The notes under the pieces were generated by a model. It was not told the DNA's origin. It saw only the letters and a list, made by a program, of their open reading frames with translations, and did no database searches. 64,000 nt of DNA from VAZQ01 sp036557665. GTDB taxonomy: Bacteria; Pseudomonadota; Alphaproteobacteria; Rhizobiales; Xanthobacteraceae. The stretch is from positions 79,980-143,979 of the forward strand of contig DATBHG010000024.1 of assembly GCA_036557665.1 (NCBI GenBank). Reading direction: 5' to 3'. A program made the translations under genes and the position numbers. Of the stretch, positions 36,566 through 45,324 are shown piece after piece (within the stretch, counting starts at the first letter, position 1; each line of letters opens with the position of its first letter).

Positions 36566-37288
36566 ATGCGTTTTCTCGGCCTTCTCGCTGTTGTTGTGAT
36601 CGCGGCCGCGCAAGCCGGCTGTGTCGGCGTTCCTTTCCCCGAGCTCGCGGTGGCGCCCGCGCCCCCGCCGCCGCCTCCCGCCGACCTCGACAGCATCTTG
36701 TACGGCCGCCCCGGCGCTGTTGTCGCGCCCGAGCCCGCGGCGCTTCGGGTTCCCGCAACCGTCGTCCCCGAGCCTGCCCCGCTTGCCGTTCCTGCAACGT
36801 TGCTCCCCGGCCCCGCGCCGGGCGGCGATGAGCCCTATACCCTCGACAGCGGCGACAAGCTGCGCGTGGTCGTTTTCGGTCAGGACGGCCTGAGCAACAC
36901 CTACATCGTGGACGCCTCGGGCAAGATCACCATGCCGCTGATCGGGCCGATACCCGCCCGTTTCTGCACCACCAGCCAGCTTGCACGCACGATCGCGGAT
37001 CGGCTGCGCAACGGCTATGTGCGCGAGCCGCACGTCGCCATCGAGGTGGAGACGTACCGGCCCTTCTTCATCCTGGGCGAGGTGCTCGCCCCAGGACAGT
37101 ATCCCTTCGTTCCGAACATGACCGTGGAGACCGCGGTGGCGATCGCGGGCGGCTTTACGCCGCGCGCCTACCGCTACGACTTCGTGATCAGCCGCTCGTC
37201 GATGGGCGTAACCGCCCGCCAGAGGGTGCCCCTGATCGCGCCGCTGCGACCGGGGGACACCGTGACGGTAAGCGAGCGCTGGTTCTGA
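36566..37288 (+). CDS. polysaccharide export (Wza-like) outer-membrane lipoprotein
   Basis: 240 residues. A lipoprotein signal ends AAAQAGC (lipid-modified Cys19), followed by a Pro/Ala-rich linker to about residue 80. The Poly_export domain starts YTLDSGDKLRVVVFGQDGLSNTYIVDASG and is followed by one SLBB-like segment ILGEVLAPGQYPFVPNMTVETAVAIAGG. Shorter than Wza; an oligomeric export channel part or periplasmic partner. No polysaccharide synthesis genes adjoin it. Confidence 0.9.
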   Translation: MRFLGLLAVVVIAAAQAGCVGVPFPELAVAPAPPPPPPADLDSILYGRPGAVVAPEPAALRVPATVVPEPAPLAVPATLLPGPAPGGDEPYTLDSGDKLRVVVFGQDGLSNTYIVDASGKITMPLIGPIPARFCTTSQLARTIADRLRNGYVREPHVAIEVETYRPFFILGEVLAPGQYPFVPNMTVETAVAIAGGFTPRAYRYDFVISRSSMGVTARQRVPLIAPLRPGDTVTVSERWF

Positions 37289-37300
37289 TCGGCCCGAGCG

Positions 37301-37978
37301 CTACTTCTTCAGGTGCTTCTTGAGAAAGTCCATGGAGCGTTGCCAAGCGAGCTTGGCGCCGGCTTCCTGGTAGCTGCCGCGCTCGTCGCAGTGAAAACCG
37401 TGCTGCGCTTCCGGATAGACGTAGATTTCCGTGTCGCCGCCGCGCTTCTTCTTGACGATCTCGACATCGCTCATCGGGATCGAGGCGTCCTTTTCGCCGA
37501 AATGCATCAGCGTCGGGACCTTGGGCTTCTCGTCGGCGTTCTTTGCGATCTGCCCGCCGTAGTAGCACACCGCAGCTGAAAGACCGTTGAGCCTGCACGC
37601 CGCCAGAAATGCGACGGTCCCGCCCATGCAGAAGCCCATGATCGCGACCGGCCCGGCGGGCTTGAGCTCGTCGATGGCGGCCTGCACGTCGCGCAGCATC
37701 GCGCCCCAATCGGGGTTGGCGACGAACTTGCGCGCCTCCGCAATCTCGTCCGGCGAGTAGCCGCTCTGGAAATCCTTCACCTGCCGGTCGAACACGGCAG
37801 GCGCCACGGCAGCGTAGCCTTCGCCGGCCAGCCGGTCGCAAACCGCGCGAATATGATGATTGACCCCGAATATTTCCTGGATGACCACGATGCCGCCCTT
37901 TGCAGGGCCGGACGGGTCGGCGCGATAGGCGCCCAGCTGAAATTTGTCGGCGGACGTGAGCGTGAAATGCTTACCCAA
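37301..37978 (-). CDS. dienelactone hydrolase family protein
   Basis: 225 residues, alpha/beta-hydrolase fold. Cys nucleophile in VAIMGFCMGGTVAFLA (GxCxGG), Asp in MHFGEKDASIP and His in EAQHGFHCDERG form the Cys-His-Asp triad of dienelactone hydrolases. VVIQEIFGVNHHI is the N-terminal family motif. Hydrolyses a lactone or related ester; convergent with the export gene. Confidence 0.92.
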   Translation of the reverse strand: MGKHFTLTSADKFQLGAYRADPSGPAKGGIVVIQEIFGVNHHIRAVCDRLAGEGYAAVAPAVFDRQVKDFQSGYSPDEIAEARKFVANPDWGAMLRDVQAAIDELKPAGPVAIMGFCMGGTVAFLAACRLNGLSAAVCYYGGQIAKNADEKPKVPTLMHFGEKDASIPMSDVEIVKKKRGGDTEIYVYPEAQHGFHCDERGSYQEAGAKLAWQRSMDFLKKHLKK

Positions 37979-38126
37979 GAGGACCTCCGTGACCTAAAGC
38001 CCCGGCCCAAACCGTTGCCGGGCACGCCGATATTTCTCGCGTTCGCGTCCACAAAGCAACAGGGAGGACACGCTTGGCCATTCGTATTTGACCGCACCGG
38101 ACATGTCTGGCTATCTTCTGGCCAGA

Positions 38127-38420
38127 ATGCCCTTCGAGATTGTCTTGGCACCCGAGGCCGTGCAAGACCTCAAGAGGCTTCCCGCGCATCTGCGGGGTGC
38201 AGTACGAGGAGCGCTCGAAACGCATTTGAGATACCAACCCGGTACGACAAGTCGCAGCCGGATAAAACGCCTGCGTGGGTTGCGTCAGCCGCAATATCGG
38301 CTCCGCGTCCACGATGTACGTATATTCTATGATGTTTCAGGTCAGACCGTCGAAGTCCTCGCAGTCGTGGTCAAATCGGAGGCCCAATCGTGGCTCGCAC
38401 AGTTCGGAAGTCCGGAATGA
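38127..38420 (+). CDS. RelE/ParE-family toxin
   Basis: 97 residues from ATG 38127, which gives the typical opening MPFEIVLAPEAVQDLKRLP. RIKRLRGLRQPQYRLRVHDVRIFYDV and the final strand VEVLAVVVKSEA fit the RelE fold; family members cleave ribosome-bound mRNA or poison gyrase. Upstream in-frame ATGs at 38088 and 38103 are possible. Its 3' end overlaps the antitoxin gene, with toxin first. Confidence 0.85.
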   Translation: MPFEIVLAPEAVQDLKRLPAHLRGAVRGALETHLRYQPGTTSRSRIKRLRGLRQPQYRLRVHDVRIFYDVSGQTVEVLAVVVKSEAQSWLAQFGSPE

Positions 38421-38665
38421 GAGAAGTTCCGCTCTCGCAAATCAAGGATGATCTCTCGCGATATCTGCGGGAAGCGGAGACGCATGAAATCGTGATCACG
38501 CGCCACGGCAAGCCGGCAGGCGTGCTGATTGGGTTCGAATCCGAGGATGATTGGTTCGACTACCGGCTCGAAAATGATCCGCGATTTTTGCGTCGAATCG
38601 AGCACGCGCGCAAGAGCCTGCATGCAGGCCGCGGCATCAGGCTCGAAGATGTCGATACGGAGTGA
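38390..38665 (+). CDS. Phd/YefM-family antitoxin
   Basis: Up to 91 residues. Core MREVPLSQIKDDLSRYLREAE and HEIVITRHGKPAGVLIGFES is the Phd/YefM DNA-binding domain, followed by a toxin-binding tail. Two starts compete: a GTG at 38390 with GGAGG seven bases upstream, used here, and an ATG at 38417 overlapping the toxin stop (ATGA), which matches the usual family N-terminus. Either way it is translationally coupled to the toxin. Confidence 0.85.
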   Translation: MARTVRKSGMREVPLSQIKDDLSRYLREAETHEIVITRHGKPAGVLIGFESEDDWFDYRLENDPRFLRRIEHARKSLHAGRGIRLEDVDTE

Positions 38666-38738
38666 CTCAATCGACGGATCCCGCGCTGGTTCGCCAGATC
38701 ACGCCTTTGGCCAGCCGAGTCATGCATCAAGGCTTGCG

Positions 38739-39752
38739 TTACGCTTGCACCGGCAGCCCGAAAGCCTCCGCCAGGAGCTCATAGGACCGCCGGCGCGCGG
38801 TGTGGTCGTAGATCATGGTGGTGATCATGACCTCGTCCGCCTTGGTCGCTGCAATCATCGGCTCGAGCCAGGCCAGCACCGCCTCCTTGGTGCCGACGAA
38901 CAGGCGGCCACGGTTGCGGGCGATGAGGGCGCGCTCCGCCGCGGAGTACGGGAATGCTTCCGCCTCCTCGGGGCTTGCCAGCGGGAGATACTCGCCGCGC
39001 TGGCGGCGCACGAAGTTGAGATCGATGGTCGATGCAAGGCGTTGCGCCTCCCGGTCGGTGTCGGCACAGACCGCCGCGCATGCGAGGATGGCGTAGGGCG
39101 CCGGCCGCACGGCCGACGGTTTGAACGCCTCCCGGTAGCTCAGCATCGCCGCGACGGGGTCATGGTCCGCGAAGTGATGCGCGAAGGAGAAGCCCGCTCC
39201 CACCATCCCCGCCAGCTGCGCGCTGTAGCCGCTCGAGCCGAGCAGCCAGATCGGCGGAAGCTTCACATCCTGCGGCATCGCGTGCACCGCGCGAAACGGA
39301 TGGCCGTCGGGGAAGGCGCTGTTTTCGAACAACAGCAGCTCCTGGAAACGCTGCAGGAAATCGTCGTCTGCCCCGGTATCCTGGCGCCGGCGCAGCGCAT
39401 AGGAGGTGACGGGATCCGTCCCCGGGGCGCGGCCCAGTCCAAGATCTATTCGCCCCGGGAAGAGCGCCTCGAGGACCTTGAATCGCTCGGCGACCATGAG
39501 CGGAGCATGATTCGGCAGCATGACGCCGCCGGAGCCGACGCGCATGCGCCGGGTGACCGCCGCAATCTGCCCGATCATGATGTCGGGGGCAGAGCTTGCG
39601 ATCGAAGCAAGGTTGTGGTGCTCGGCCACCCAATAGCGGGTATAGCCGAGGCGGTCGGCGAGGCGCGCAAGGTCGAGCGAATTGCGCAGCGCCGCAGCAC
39701 CGGACGAGCCGGCGGCCACGGGCGATAGATCAAGGACAGATAACGGGATCAC
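38739..39752 (-). CDS. LLM-class flavin-dependent oxidoreductase
   Basis: 337 residues of the luciferase-like TIM-barrel family, of the YhbW type: IPLSVLDLSPVAAGSS, YWVAEHHNLASIASSAPDI, RIDLGLGRAPGTDP and LLGSSGYSAQLA. Probably an FMNH2-dependent monooxygenase with unknown substrate. Alone, with convergent toxin-antitoxin genes. Confidence 0.92.
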   Translation of the reverse strand: MIPLSVLDLSPVAAGSSGAAALRNSLDLARLADRLGYTRYWVAEHHNLASIASSAPDIMIGQIAAVTRRMRVGSGGVMLPNHAPLMVAERFKVLEALFPGRIDLGLGRAPGTDPVTSYALRRRQDTGADDDFLQRFQELLLFENSAFPDGHPFRAVHAMPQDVKLPPIWLLGSSGYSAQLAGMVGAGFSFAHHFADHDPVAAMLSYREAFKPSAVRPAPYAILACAAVCADTDREAQRLASTIDLNFVRRQRGEYLPLASPEEAEAFPYSAAERALIARNRGRLFVGTKEAVLAWLEPMIAATKADEVMITTMIYDHTARRRSYELLAEAFGLPVQA

Positions 39753-39817
39753 GCGCTCGAGCTAAACACAAAAAACGTGGCGACCAACCAACCTGACCCC
39801 GCAACAGTCGTCGTGGT

Positions 39818-40099
39818 CTAGTTGGGACGCACCTGCCAGTCCTTCTTCCAGCCGGTCAGGCGTCCGTTGCGAAATTGGAGGGCGAGGGCGGAAGCCACGG
39901 GGTACGCTGCCAGCACGCCTGCCTGACCGTACGCCAGGTAGACCTCCGAGCCGTTGGCGCCGGAATAATAGACGAGCGGCACTCCAAGCGCGACCGCAGC
40001 CTCTTCAAGCGTCATGCCGTACGCCAGCGGCGCGGTGTCTGAAGGAGCGCCGCAATAGGCCGCCCAGCACAGGCAAAGAGACGCAACAAGGCGTTTCAC
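39818..40099 (-). CDS. small secreted hypothetical protein
   Basis: 93 residues from a GTG at 40099, giving a signal-peptide-like start VKRLVASLCLCWAAYCG. The mature part GMTLEEAAVALGVPLVYYSGANGS...LQFRNGRLTGWKKDW has the length and pattern of a BamE/SmpA-like small periplasmic fold, but the match is weak. A longer frame to 40309 overlaps the methyltransferase and is rejected as start. Confidence 0.55.
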   Translation of the reverse strand: MKRLVASLCLCWAAYCGAPSDTAPLAYGMTLEEAAVALGVPLVYYSGANGSEVYLAYGQAGVLAAYPVASALALQFRNGRLTGWKKDWQVRPN

Positions 40100-40229
40100 A
40101 GCACTCTCGCCAACCGGCCCGGCTACCGAGACCGGCCGCCCCGCCCCGCCGTGCCCAGCTTTGCGCCGGAACGCGCGGGCCACACGCGAGGATGAAGAGC
40201 AACACTGTGTTGCGGATAAGGCGGCAAGC

Positions 40230-40931
40230 CTACTCGGCCGCCAGCAGCTGCTCAGCTGGTGCGCGCAGCTCGGTGGACTCCTGCGCCGGCTTTGCGCCCC
40301 AGCAGACATACCAGGAACCGAGCACGAACTCTTGCATCGCGAAATTCTCCACCATGGGGGCGAGGTGCTCCCAGGGCTTGATAAATGGGTTCCCCAGCAT
40401 GGTGCGCTTCATGAGCCAGAGCCCAAAGGGCAGGGTCAGCTGGCCGATGATGCCGGGAGGAACCTTGCCGTCCAGGATCACGATGCGACCACCCGGGCGC
40501 AGCAGCTTCCAGGCATGCTGCAGTACGCTGAGGTGGTGCGGCATGGTGTTGTAGGAAAGGCCAAACAGAATGCCGTCAAGCGGCTCCGGCGGAATGTACT
40601 CGATCGCGTCGCACTGGGTGAGCTCGACGTTGCCATACTGCTTGCGCCTGCACAGCGCGCGCGCTTTTGCTAGCATGCCCGAGGATAGATCCACTCCGTA
40701 GATCCTGCCGCTCGCCCCGACGGCCGCCTGCAGCGCGGGAAAATTACGGCCGGTCCCGCATCCGATCTCCAGGACGCGAGCACCGGGGCACACCGCAAGC
40801 CGTTCGGCGGCGAGGTCGCGCAGCTCTGGAGGAAACCAGAACAACCAATCGAATAACGCCATGACCCCGGCCAAACGATCATAGCGGCGCGCAATGAAGG
40901 CGCGCTCACAATCTACCCATTGGTACCGCAC
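40230..40931 (-). CDS. class I SAM-dependent methyltransferase
   Basis: 233 residues. Motif I VLEIGCGTGRNFPALQ near residue 53, the acidic GVDLSSGMLAKARAL loop and LRPGGRIVILDGK are standard for UbiE/PmtA-like enzymes. The hydrophobic, Trp-rich opening and closing segments suggest a lipid or hydrophobic acceptor. No operon partner identifies the substrate. Confidence 0.88.
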   Translation of the reverse strand: MRYQWVDCERAFIARRYDRLAGVMALFDWLFWFPPELRDLAAERLAVCPGARVLEIGCGTGRNFPALQAAVGASGRIYGVDLSSGMLAKARALCRRKQYGNVELTQCDAIEYIPPEPLDGILFGLSYNTMPHHLSVLQHAWKLLRPGGRIVILDGKVPPGIIGQLTLPFGLWLMKRTMLGNPFIKPWEHLAPMVENFAMQEFVLGSWYVCWGAKPAQESTELRAPAEQLLAAE

Positions 40932-41102
40932 TGGCGTCGCCCCCGAATCCGGCGCGGATCACTCCCGTAAATGAGATCAGCCCCGCCGTCTGAGTTAGCA
41001 CTCCACGTCGTCGCATCGTGGAGACTTGATTTTACAATCTAACCGAAGGTTCTTGTGCCGGCACATGCGGGCAAAGGTGGCAAATAGTCGCATTGGCACC
41101 GC

Positions 41103-42035
41103 TCACCCCTGCTTGCGCTTACTGTCAGTGCGCCGGCTGCTGCTCTCGTGCCAGAATAGAAACAGCCCGGAAGCCACCACGATTGCAGACCCGACGATCA
41201 GGGAGAGAGTTGGAACGTCGCCCCATATGGCGAAACCGAGAGCGCTCGCCCAGATGAGCGAGGTGTAATAGAACGGCGCCACGGCCGAAGCCGGCGCGAG
41301 ATGCAACGCGCGCGTCCACCAGAATTGCCCGATCGCATTGGACGTCCCGTTGAATACGATCCAGGCGTCGACGAGCGGGCTGGGCCACACCCATCCCATT
41401 GGCAAGAGCAGCGCGAACATGCCCGTGAGCAGCGTGAGCTGATAGAGCGTGAGCGTCTCGGTCGATTCGGTCGCTGTCATGCTGCGCACGCCCACCGTAA
41501 CCGAGCCGTAGAGCACGGCATTTCCCAACGCGAACAGCGCGCCGATCTGGAAAGCGCCGGCTCCCGGATGCGTCACTACGAGGACGCCGCAAAAGCCGAC
41601 GACGAGCGCGGCCCAGCGCGCAAAGCCGACCTTTTCCTTGAGTATGAGGGCGGACGCGAGCGTGGCAAACAGCGGCGCTGAGAAGTTGATGGCAATCGCG
41701 CCGGCAAGCGGCATCATGCTGAAGGCGATCAACAGGAAGGTCTGAGAGGCCGCTTGGGAGAGGCTGCGCAGCCCATGGTGGTGCAGGCGTCCGGTGCGAA
41801 ACGCGACCCATCCGGTGCGCGGCAAAATGAAGGCCGCGCACACGATGAGAGACAGAGCAGTGCGCGTGAACAGCACCTCTCCTACGGGGTAGCTGTCGAC
41901 CAGCCATTTCGAGGCCGCACTCGAGGCGGCAAACATCATGGTCGCGCCGACCATGTACATAATGGCGAGGGGAACGTGCTCGCGGCGCTGCGCAACAACA
42001 GGCTTCGCCCAGCGGGTGCTGCTCGCTTCGCTCAA
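41103..42035 (-). CDS. DMT-superfamily (EamA) transporter
   Basis: 310 residues from a TTG at 42035, preceded by GGGGAG; starting at the first ATG (41960) would cut into the first membrane helix. Ten hydrophobic segments in two EamA repeats, the first with INFSAPLFATLASALILKEKVGFARWAALVVGFCGVL and the second ending YYTSLIWASALGFAIWGDVPTL. Exports or exchanges a small metabolite; substrate unknown. Confidence 0.88.
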   Translation of the reverse strand: MSEASSTRWAKPVVAQRREHVPLAIMYMVGATMMFAASSAASKWLVDSYPVGEVLFTRTALSLIVCAAFILPRTGWVAFRTGRLHHHGLRSLSQAASQTFLLIAFSMMPLAGAIAINFSAPLFATLASALILKEKVGFARWAALVVGFCGVLVVTHPGAGAFQIGALFALGNAVLYGSVTVGVRSMTATESTETLTLYQLTLLTGMFALLLPMGWVWPSPLVDAWIVFNGTSNAIGQFWWTRALHLAPASAVAPFYYTSLIWASALGFAIWGDVPTLSLIVGSAIVVASGLFLFWHESSSRRTDSKRKQG

Positions 42036-42266
42036 CGCCGACTCCCCGCGAAGGGCTCCACATGAAATCGGACCCTTATTGCATGCGCAGGCGATGGGCG
42101 GCATGTCGCCTCGACATGACCAGCCGGCGATTTTGCTACGTCCGATGGGCCGGGGATCTTTGTGGGCTTCGCCAAAGCTGCAACAGCACCACGCCAAGGC
42201 TCTCGCTGAAAAGGCATCCGCGATTCGGATGGATCTATCTTGATGCCTTAATAGGATGCTGTTGGC

Positions 42267-42761
42267 ATGGACAAGATGCCCCGGATCGAACGTGCTGTAG
42301 CGCGTAGGCCCACCACGTTGCGCATCAAATGGCGCAGCGGGCGGAGCGTGGATATTGATCTTGCCGGCTGGATCGCCACGGGCGGCGACATACTTGCACC
42401 GCTCAACAATTCTGCCCTGTTCGCCAAAGCCAGGATCGCGGACTACGGCGCCGCTGTCACGTGGGACGACGAGGATTTGCGCATCGACGCCGTGCACCTC
42501 GAGCATCTCGCGCAAGAACAGCTGCCGTTCGGAGCGAAAGATGCAGCCGAATGGCAACGTAGTATGCAGCTATCCAATCACGAAGCGGCAGCGCTGCTCG
42601 GTATCGCGGTCAGCACCTGGAATGCCTACAAGGCGCGGGGGAGCATCCCCAGCACGGTGGCGATGCTGTGCCGCGCTGCAAAACGCGACCCGATCATGAT
42701 GCACGCTCATTTCCGACCGCGCCGCCCCGTCGGCCGGCCGCGCAAGATCGCCCAGGTCTAG
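42267..42761 (+). CDS. DUF2442 protein with C-terminal helix-turn-helix
   Basis: 164 residues. N-terminal half fits DUF2442 (IKWRSGRSVDIDLAG, LAPLNNSALFAKARIADYG, VTWDDEDLRIDAVHLEHLA); the second half is a HTH with SNHEAAALLGIAVSTWNAYKARGSIPSTVA and a basic RRPVGRPRK tail. DUF2442 genes often partner DUF4160 proteins in toxin-antitoxin-like pairs; no such partner is seen here. Probably a small DNA-binding regulator. Confidence 0.82.
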   Translation: MDKMPRIERAVARRPTTLRIKWRSGRSVDIDLAGWIATGGDILAPLNNSALFAKARIADYGAAVTWDDEDLRIDAVHLEHLAQEQLPFGAKDAAEWQRSMQLSNHEAAALLGIAVSTWNAYKARGSIPSTVAMLCRAAKRDPIMMHAHFRPRRPVGRPRKIAQV

Positions 42762-42792
42762 GCGACGGCAGCAACGTGGCAACGTGCCACAA
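42761..42792 (+). repeat. direct repeat copy A (with internal 8-bp duplication)
   Basis: GGCGACGGCAGCAACGTG starts inside the stop codon of the DUF2442-HTH gene and is followed by a duplicated GCAACGTG and GCCACAA. Apart from those 8 bases it is identical to the 24-bp copy at 53128-53151, in the same orientation. The two copies bracket the gentisate dioxygenase, Bug, cyclase and norSY genes. Confidence 0.8.
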
Positions 42793-42977
42793 GCTACCGT
42801 GAGCAGATGCAGCAACACGAGTGTGCAGAAGCCAACTTAGTCAATCACGTCCCTGGCGCGGGGCGCGGGCGACGCTCTGGTGGGCGCAGAGGCATACAGC
42901 TGCGCGCTCAATCCAGCGGTCGATTTTGCCGGTATCGCTTTTTAGTCGGATACTAATTAATAGGCGGTTCGACCCCC

Positions 42978-44018
42978 CTACGCAGCGGACCTGTTCAACG
43001 GGTCTTGCTCGCGCCAGAAGCCGAGCGTTTCCTGTGCGGCGCGGTCTGAATAGCTGAACAGGATGCATTCGCTTTCAGTCACGATGTAATAGGCCGTCCA
43101 CGGCGGCACCACGAACACATCGTGCGGCTCGAAAGTAAAATCGGTTTCTCCGACGTGTGCCCGCCCATGGCCCTCGACTACGTTGAATACCGCGCCATCG
43201 GTGCTGCGATAGGTCTGGCCCGCAAATCCCTTCGGCATCCATTGAATGAACACGGCGAGCGTGGGGTACACATAGCCGCCGTCGTTTGGGTTGGCGTAGC
43301 GCATCTTCGCGCCATGCGCGGGATGCAGTGGCTCGCTCCGCACCACGTGCTCGAGTGCCTCGCGCGTCCGGTCATAGGGATAGACCAGAAGCGGAGACGC
43401 GCGGCGCTGCGGCCGGTATTCGAGCGGCATGAGGTTCGAGCCGTAACGGGCAGCTGCGGCGCCTTCGACCTGCGATACCGGATGGGTCTCGCCGGGATAG
43501 TTTTCTCGAAAAATGGCTCCGAAGAACTGGCCGAAGGGATTATCCAGCGCGTCCAGCCAGATCACTGGCGCCGAGCCGAGATGACCATGGTCGTGCCAGG
43601 TCCAGCCGGGCGTGAGGACGAAGTCACCCGGATGCATTGGCACGCGCTCGCCCTCGACGGTGGAATAGGCGCCCTCGCCCTCGATGATGAAGCGCAGCGC
43701 ATTCGGCGAGTGTCGGTGTGCAGGCGCGATCTCGCCGGGCTTGATGACCTGAAGCCCGCAATAGAGCGAGTTCGTGATGTAACCGCTACCAGGCAATCCC
43801 GGGTTCTCCAACATGAAGACTCGGCGTTCTGCTTCCTTAGCCGTGATGAGCTCGACTGCGCGCAGCAATTGCGGGCGCATGTCGCGGTAGCGCCAGATAG
43901 CCGGAATGGCGGGCGACCCCGGCCCCATCCGCATCGTGCGCTCCCAAAGCGGCTTTGCGTTGAGCGCTTTGAGATCATGCGAGAGCTTCGCCAGGTCCGA
44001 ATGAGCCACGGCTTCCAT
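42978..44018 (-). CDS. gentisate 1,2-dioxygenase-type bicupin
   Basis: Fe(II) enzyme that opens the ring of gentisate (or 1-hydroxy-2-naphthoate/salicylate-like rings). 346 residues from ATG 44018 with AGGAGA seven bases upstream; a TTG at 44042 is less likely. First cupin: APAHRHSPNALRFIIEGEGAYSTVEGE (HxH) with TWHDHGHLGS; second cupin: FNVVEGHGRAHVG. Preceded on the same strand by a Bug receptor gene 29 bases upstream, so uptake and ring cleavage are probably co-expressed. Similar in layout to the protein at 59777-60991. Confidence 0.88.
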   Translation of the reverse strand: MEAVAHSDLAKLSHDLKALNAKPLWERTMRMGPGSPAIPAIWRYRDMRPQLLRAVELITAKEAERRVFMLENPGLPGSGYITNSLYCGLQVIKPGEIAPAHRHSPNALRFIIEGEGAYSTVEGERVPMHPGDFVLTPGWTWHDHGHLGSAPVIWLDALDNPFGQFFGAIFRENYPGETHPVSQVEGAAAARYGSNLMPLEYRPQRRASPLLVYPYDRTREALEHVVRSEPLHPAHGAKMRYANPNDGGYVYPTLAVFIQWMPKGFAGQTYRSTDGAVFNVVEGHGRAHVGETDFTFEPHDVFVVPPWTAYYIVTESECILFSYSDRAAQETLGFWREQDPLNRSAA

Positions 44019-44047
44019 GTGATCCGTCTCCTGATCCAACAACAGTT

Positions 44048-45034
44048 CTACTGCGCTGGCTTGGCGAACGCGCGATGAATGGCTGCAATCTTCTTACGTT
44101 GCTTCTCAATGGCGGCGGCGAATTCCTCTGAGGTCCCGGAACGTGACACCGTTCCGCTCACTATTAGCCGGGAGCGGAATGCCGGATCTGCGGCAACCGC
44201 CTGGACGTCGCGCACAATGCGTTCGCTGACATGCGCCGGCATGTCCGGCCATCCGAAGAGACCGACGCTGCCTTCAAAGGTAAGATCAGGATAGCCCGCT
44301 TCGCTCCCGGTCGGCACCTCGGGGACTTGAGGCGACCGCTCGTGATTGGTGACGAAGAGGATCTTCGCAGTGCCAGCTTGATGGTGGGGAAGGAGAGGCG
44401 GCACCCCCGTCGCAGCGACATGCAGCCGTCCCGTCGCCAAGTCCTGCAGTGCTGGAGCAAATTCGCGATAGCCCACCGGCACCATGTCAATTTCGGCGCT
44501 CTGCTCCAGCGCGAGTACGACATAATAAGGCAGACCGGGTGTGGCAGCCCAATTGAGCTTGCCTGGCTGACCACGGGCGACGCCGATAAAGTCCGCGAGC
44601 GACTCCACTTTCAAGCTCGCCGATGCGGCGACGCCGAGAAAATTATCTGAGATTTGCACAAGGGGTACGAGATCCGCAGCCGGATCGTAGGGTAGCCGCT
44701 CATGTAACAGCGGATTGATGGTGATGATCCCCGCGAACGAAAGCAGGAGGGTGTGAGTATCGCGTGCCGTAAGAAATGCTGTGACGGCTGGAATGCCATC
44801 GCCGCCTTGTTTGTTCTCCACAACAACTGGCTGACCCCAGCGCTCCGCCAGTCGTTCGGCAAGGAGCCGCCCGGCAACGTCCGTGCCAGTCCCCGGTGGA
44901 AGAGGGATGATCAGCTTGACTGTGCGCTGCGGCCAGGCTTGCGCGAGCGAATCCTGAACAGACCCGGCAAGCGCCAATGCGGCGGCGAAGACGAGCAAAA
45001 GAACGCGCGGAGCGGAGCGAGCGATCGCACACAT
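44048..45034 (-). CDS. Bug/TctC-family periplasmic binding protein
   Basis: 328 residues with a signal peptide ending SLAQA. WPQRTVKLIIPLPPGTGTDVAGRLL is the Bug signature. An AGGAGG lies five bases before the ATG. It heads a two-gene unit with the gentisate-type dioxygenase, which suggests an aromatic acid or its product as ligand; no tctAB genes adjoin. The 290 bases upstream contain no gene. Confidence 0.9.
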   Translation of the reverse strand: MCAIARSAPRVLLLVFAAALALAGSVQDSLAQAWPQRTVKLIIPLPPGTGTDVAGRLLAERLAERWGQPVVVENKQGGDGIPAVTAFLTARDTHTLLLSFAGIITINPLLHERLPYDPAADLVPLVQISDNFLGVAASASLKVESLADFIGVARGQPGKLNWAATPGLPYYVVLALEQSAEIDMVPVGYREFAPALQDLATGRLHVAATGVPPLLPHHQAGTAKILFVTNHERSPQVPEVPTGSEAGYPDLTFEGSVGLFGWPDMPAHVSERIVRDVQAVAADPAFRSRLIVSGTVSRSGTSEEFAAAIEKQRKKIAAIHRAFAKPAQ

Positions 45035-45324
45035 GACGTCCTCCTGAGCTTGCAGACTAAGCGGCTCGTTGAATGCACGGGCACGGTTCTGGAGATTGGG
45101 TTCACCGCGGCACTGGCCACCACCAGCATAACGGATTGGCGTGCCTCAAGTCAGTGGCCTGCTGCACCGCGAGATTTCCAGCAAGCTTACCGCCGCTTCT
45201 GGTCAAAGGCGGCGGTCTGCAGGGGCACCAACCGCCGGCCAGCGAGTCCGCAGCACCTCAGCAAGCAGACCCGCCACAATGGACACGGCGGCGCTCCTTC
45301 GTGCACAATAACCGACATTCGCCG

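Noticed and set aside
39818..40309. 163-codon version of the small secreted protein
   Set aside because: Overlaps the methyltransferase gene; the GTG at 40099 gives a signal peptide.
45035..45324. Plus-strand frame over the Bug gene 5' end and the following gap
   Set aside because: Mostly antisense to the Bug receptor gene; the gap portion has no recognisable product.
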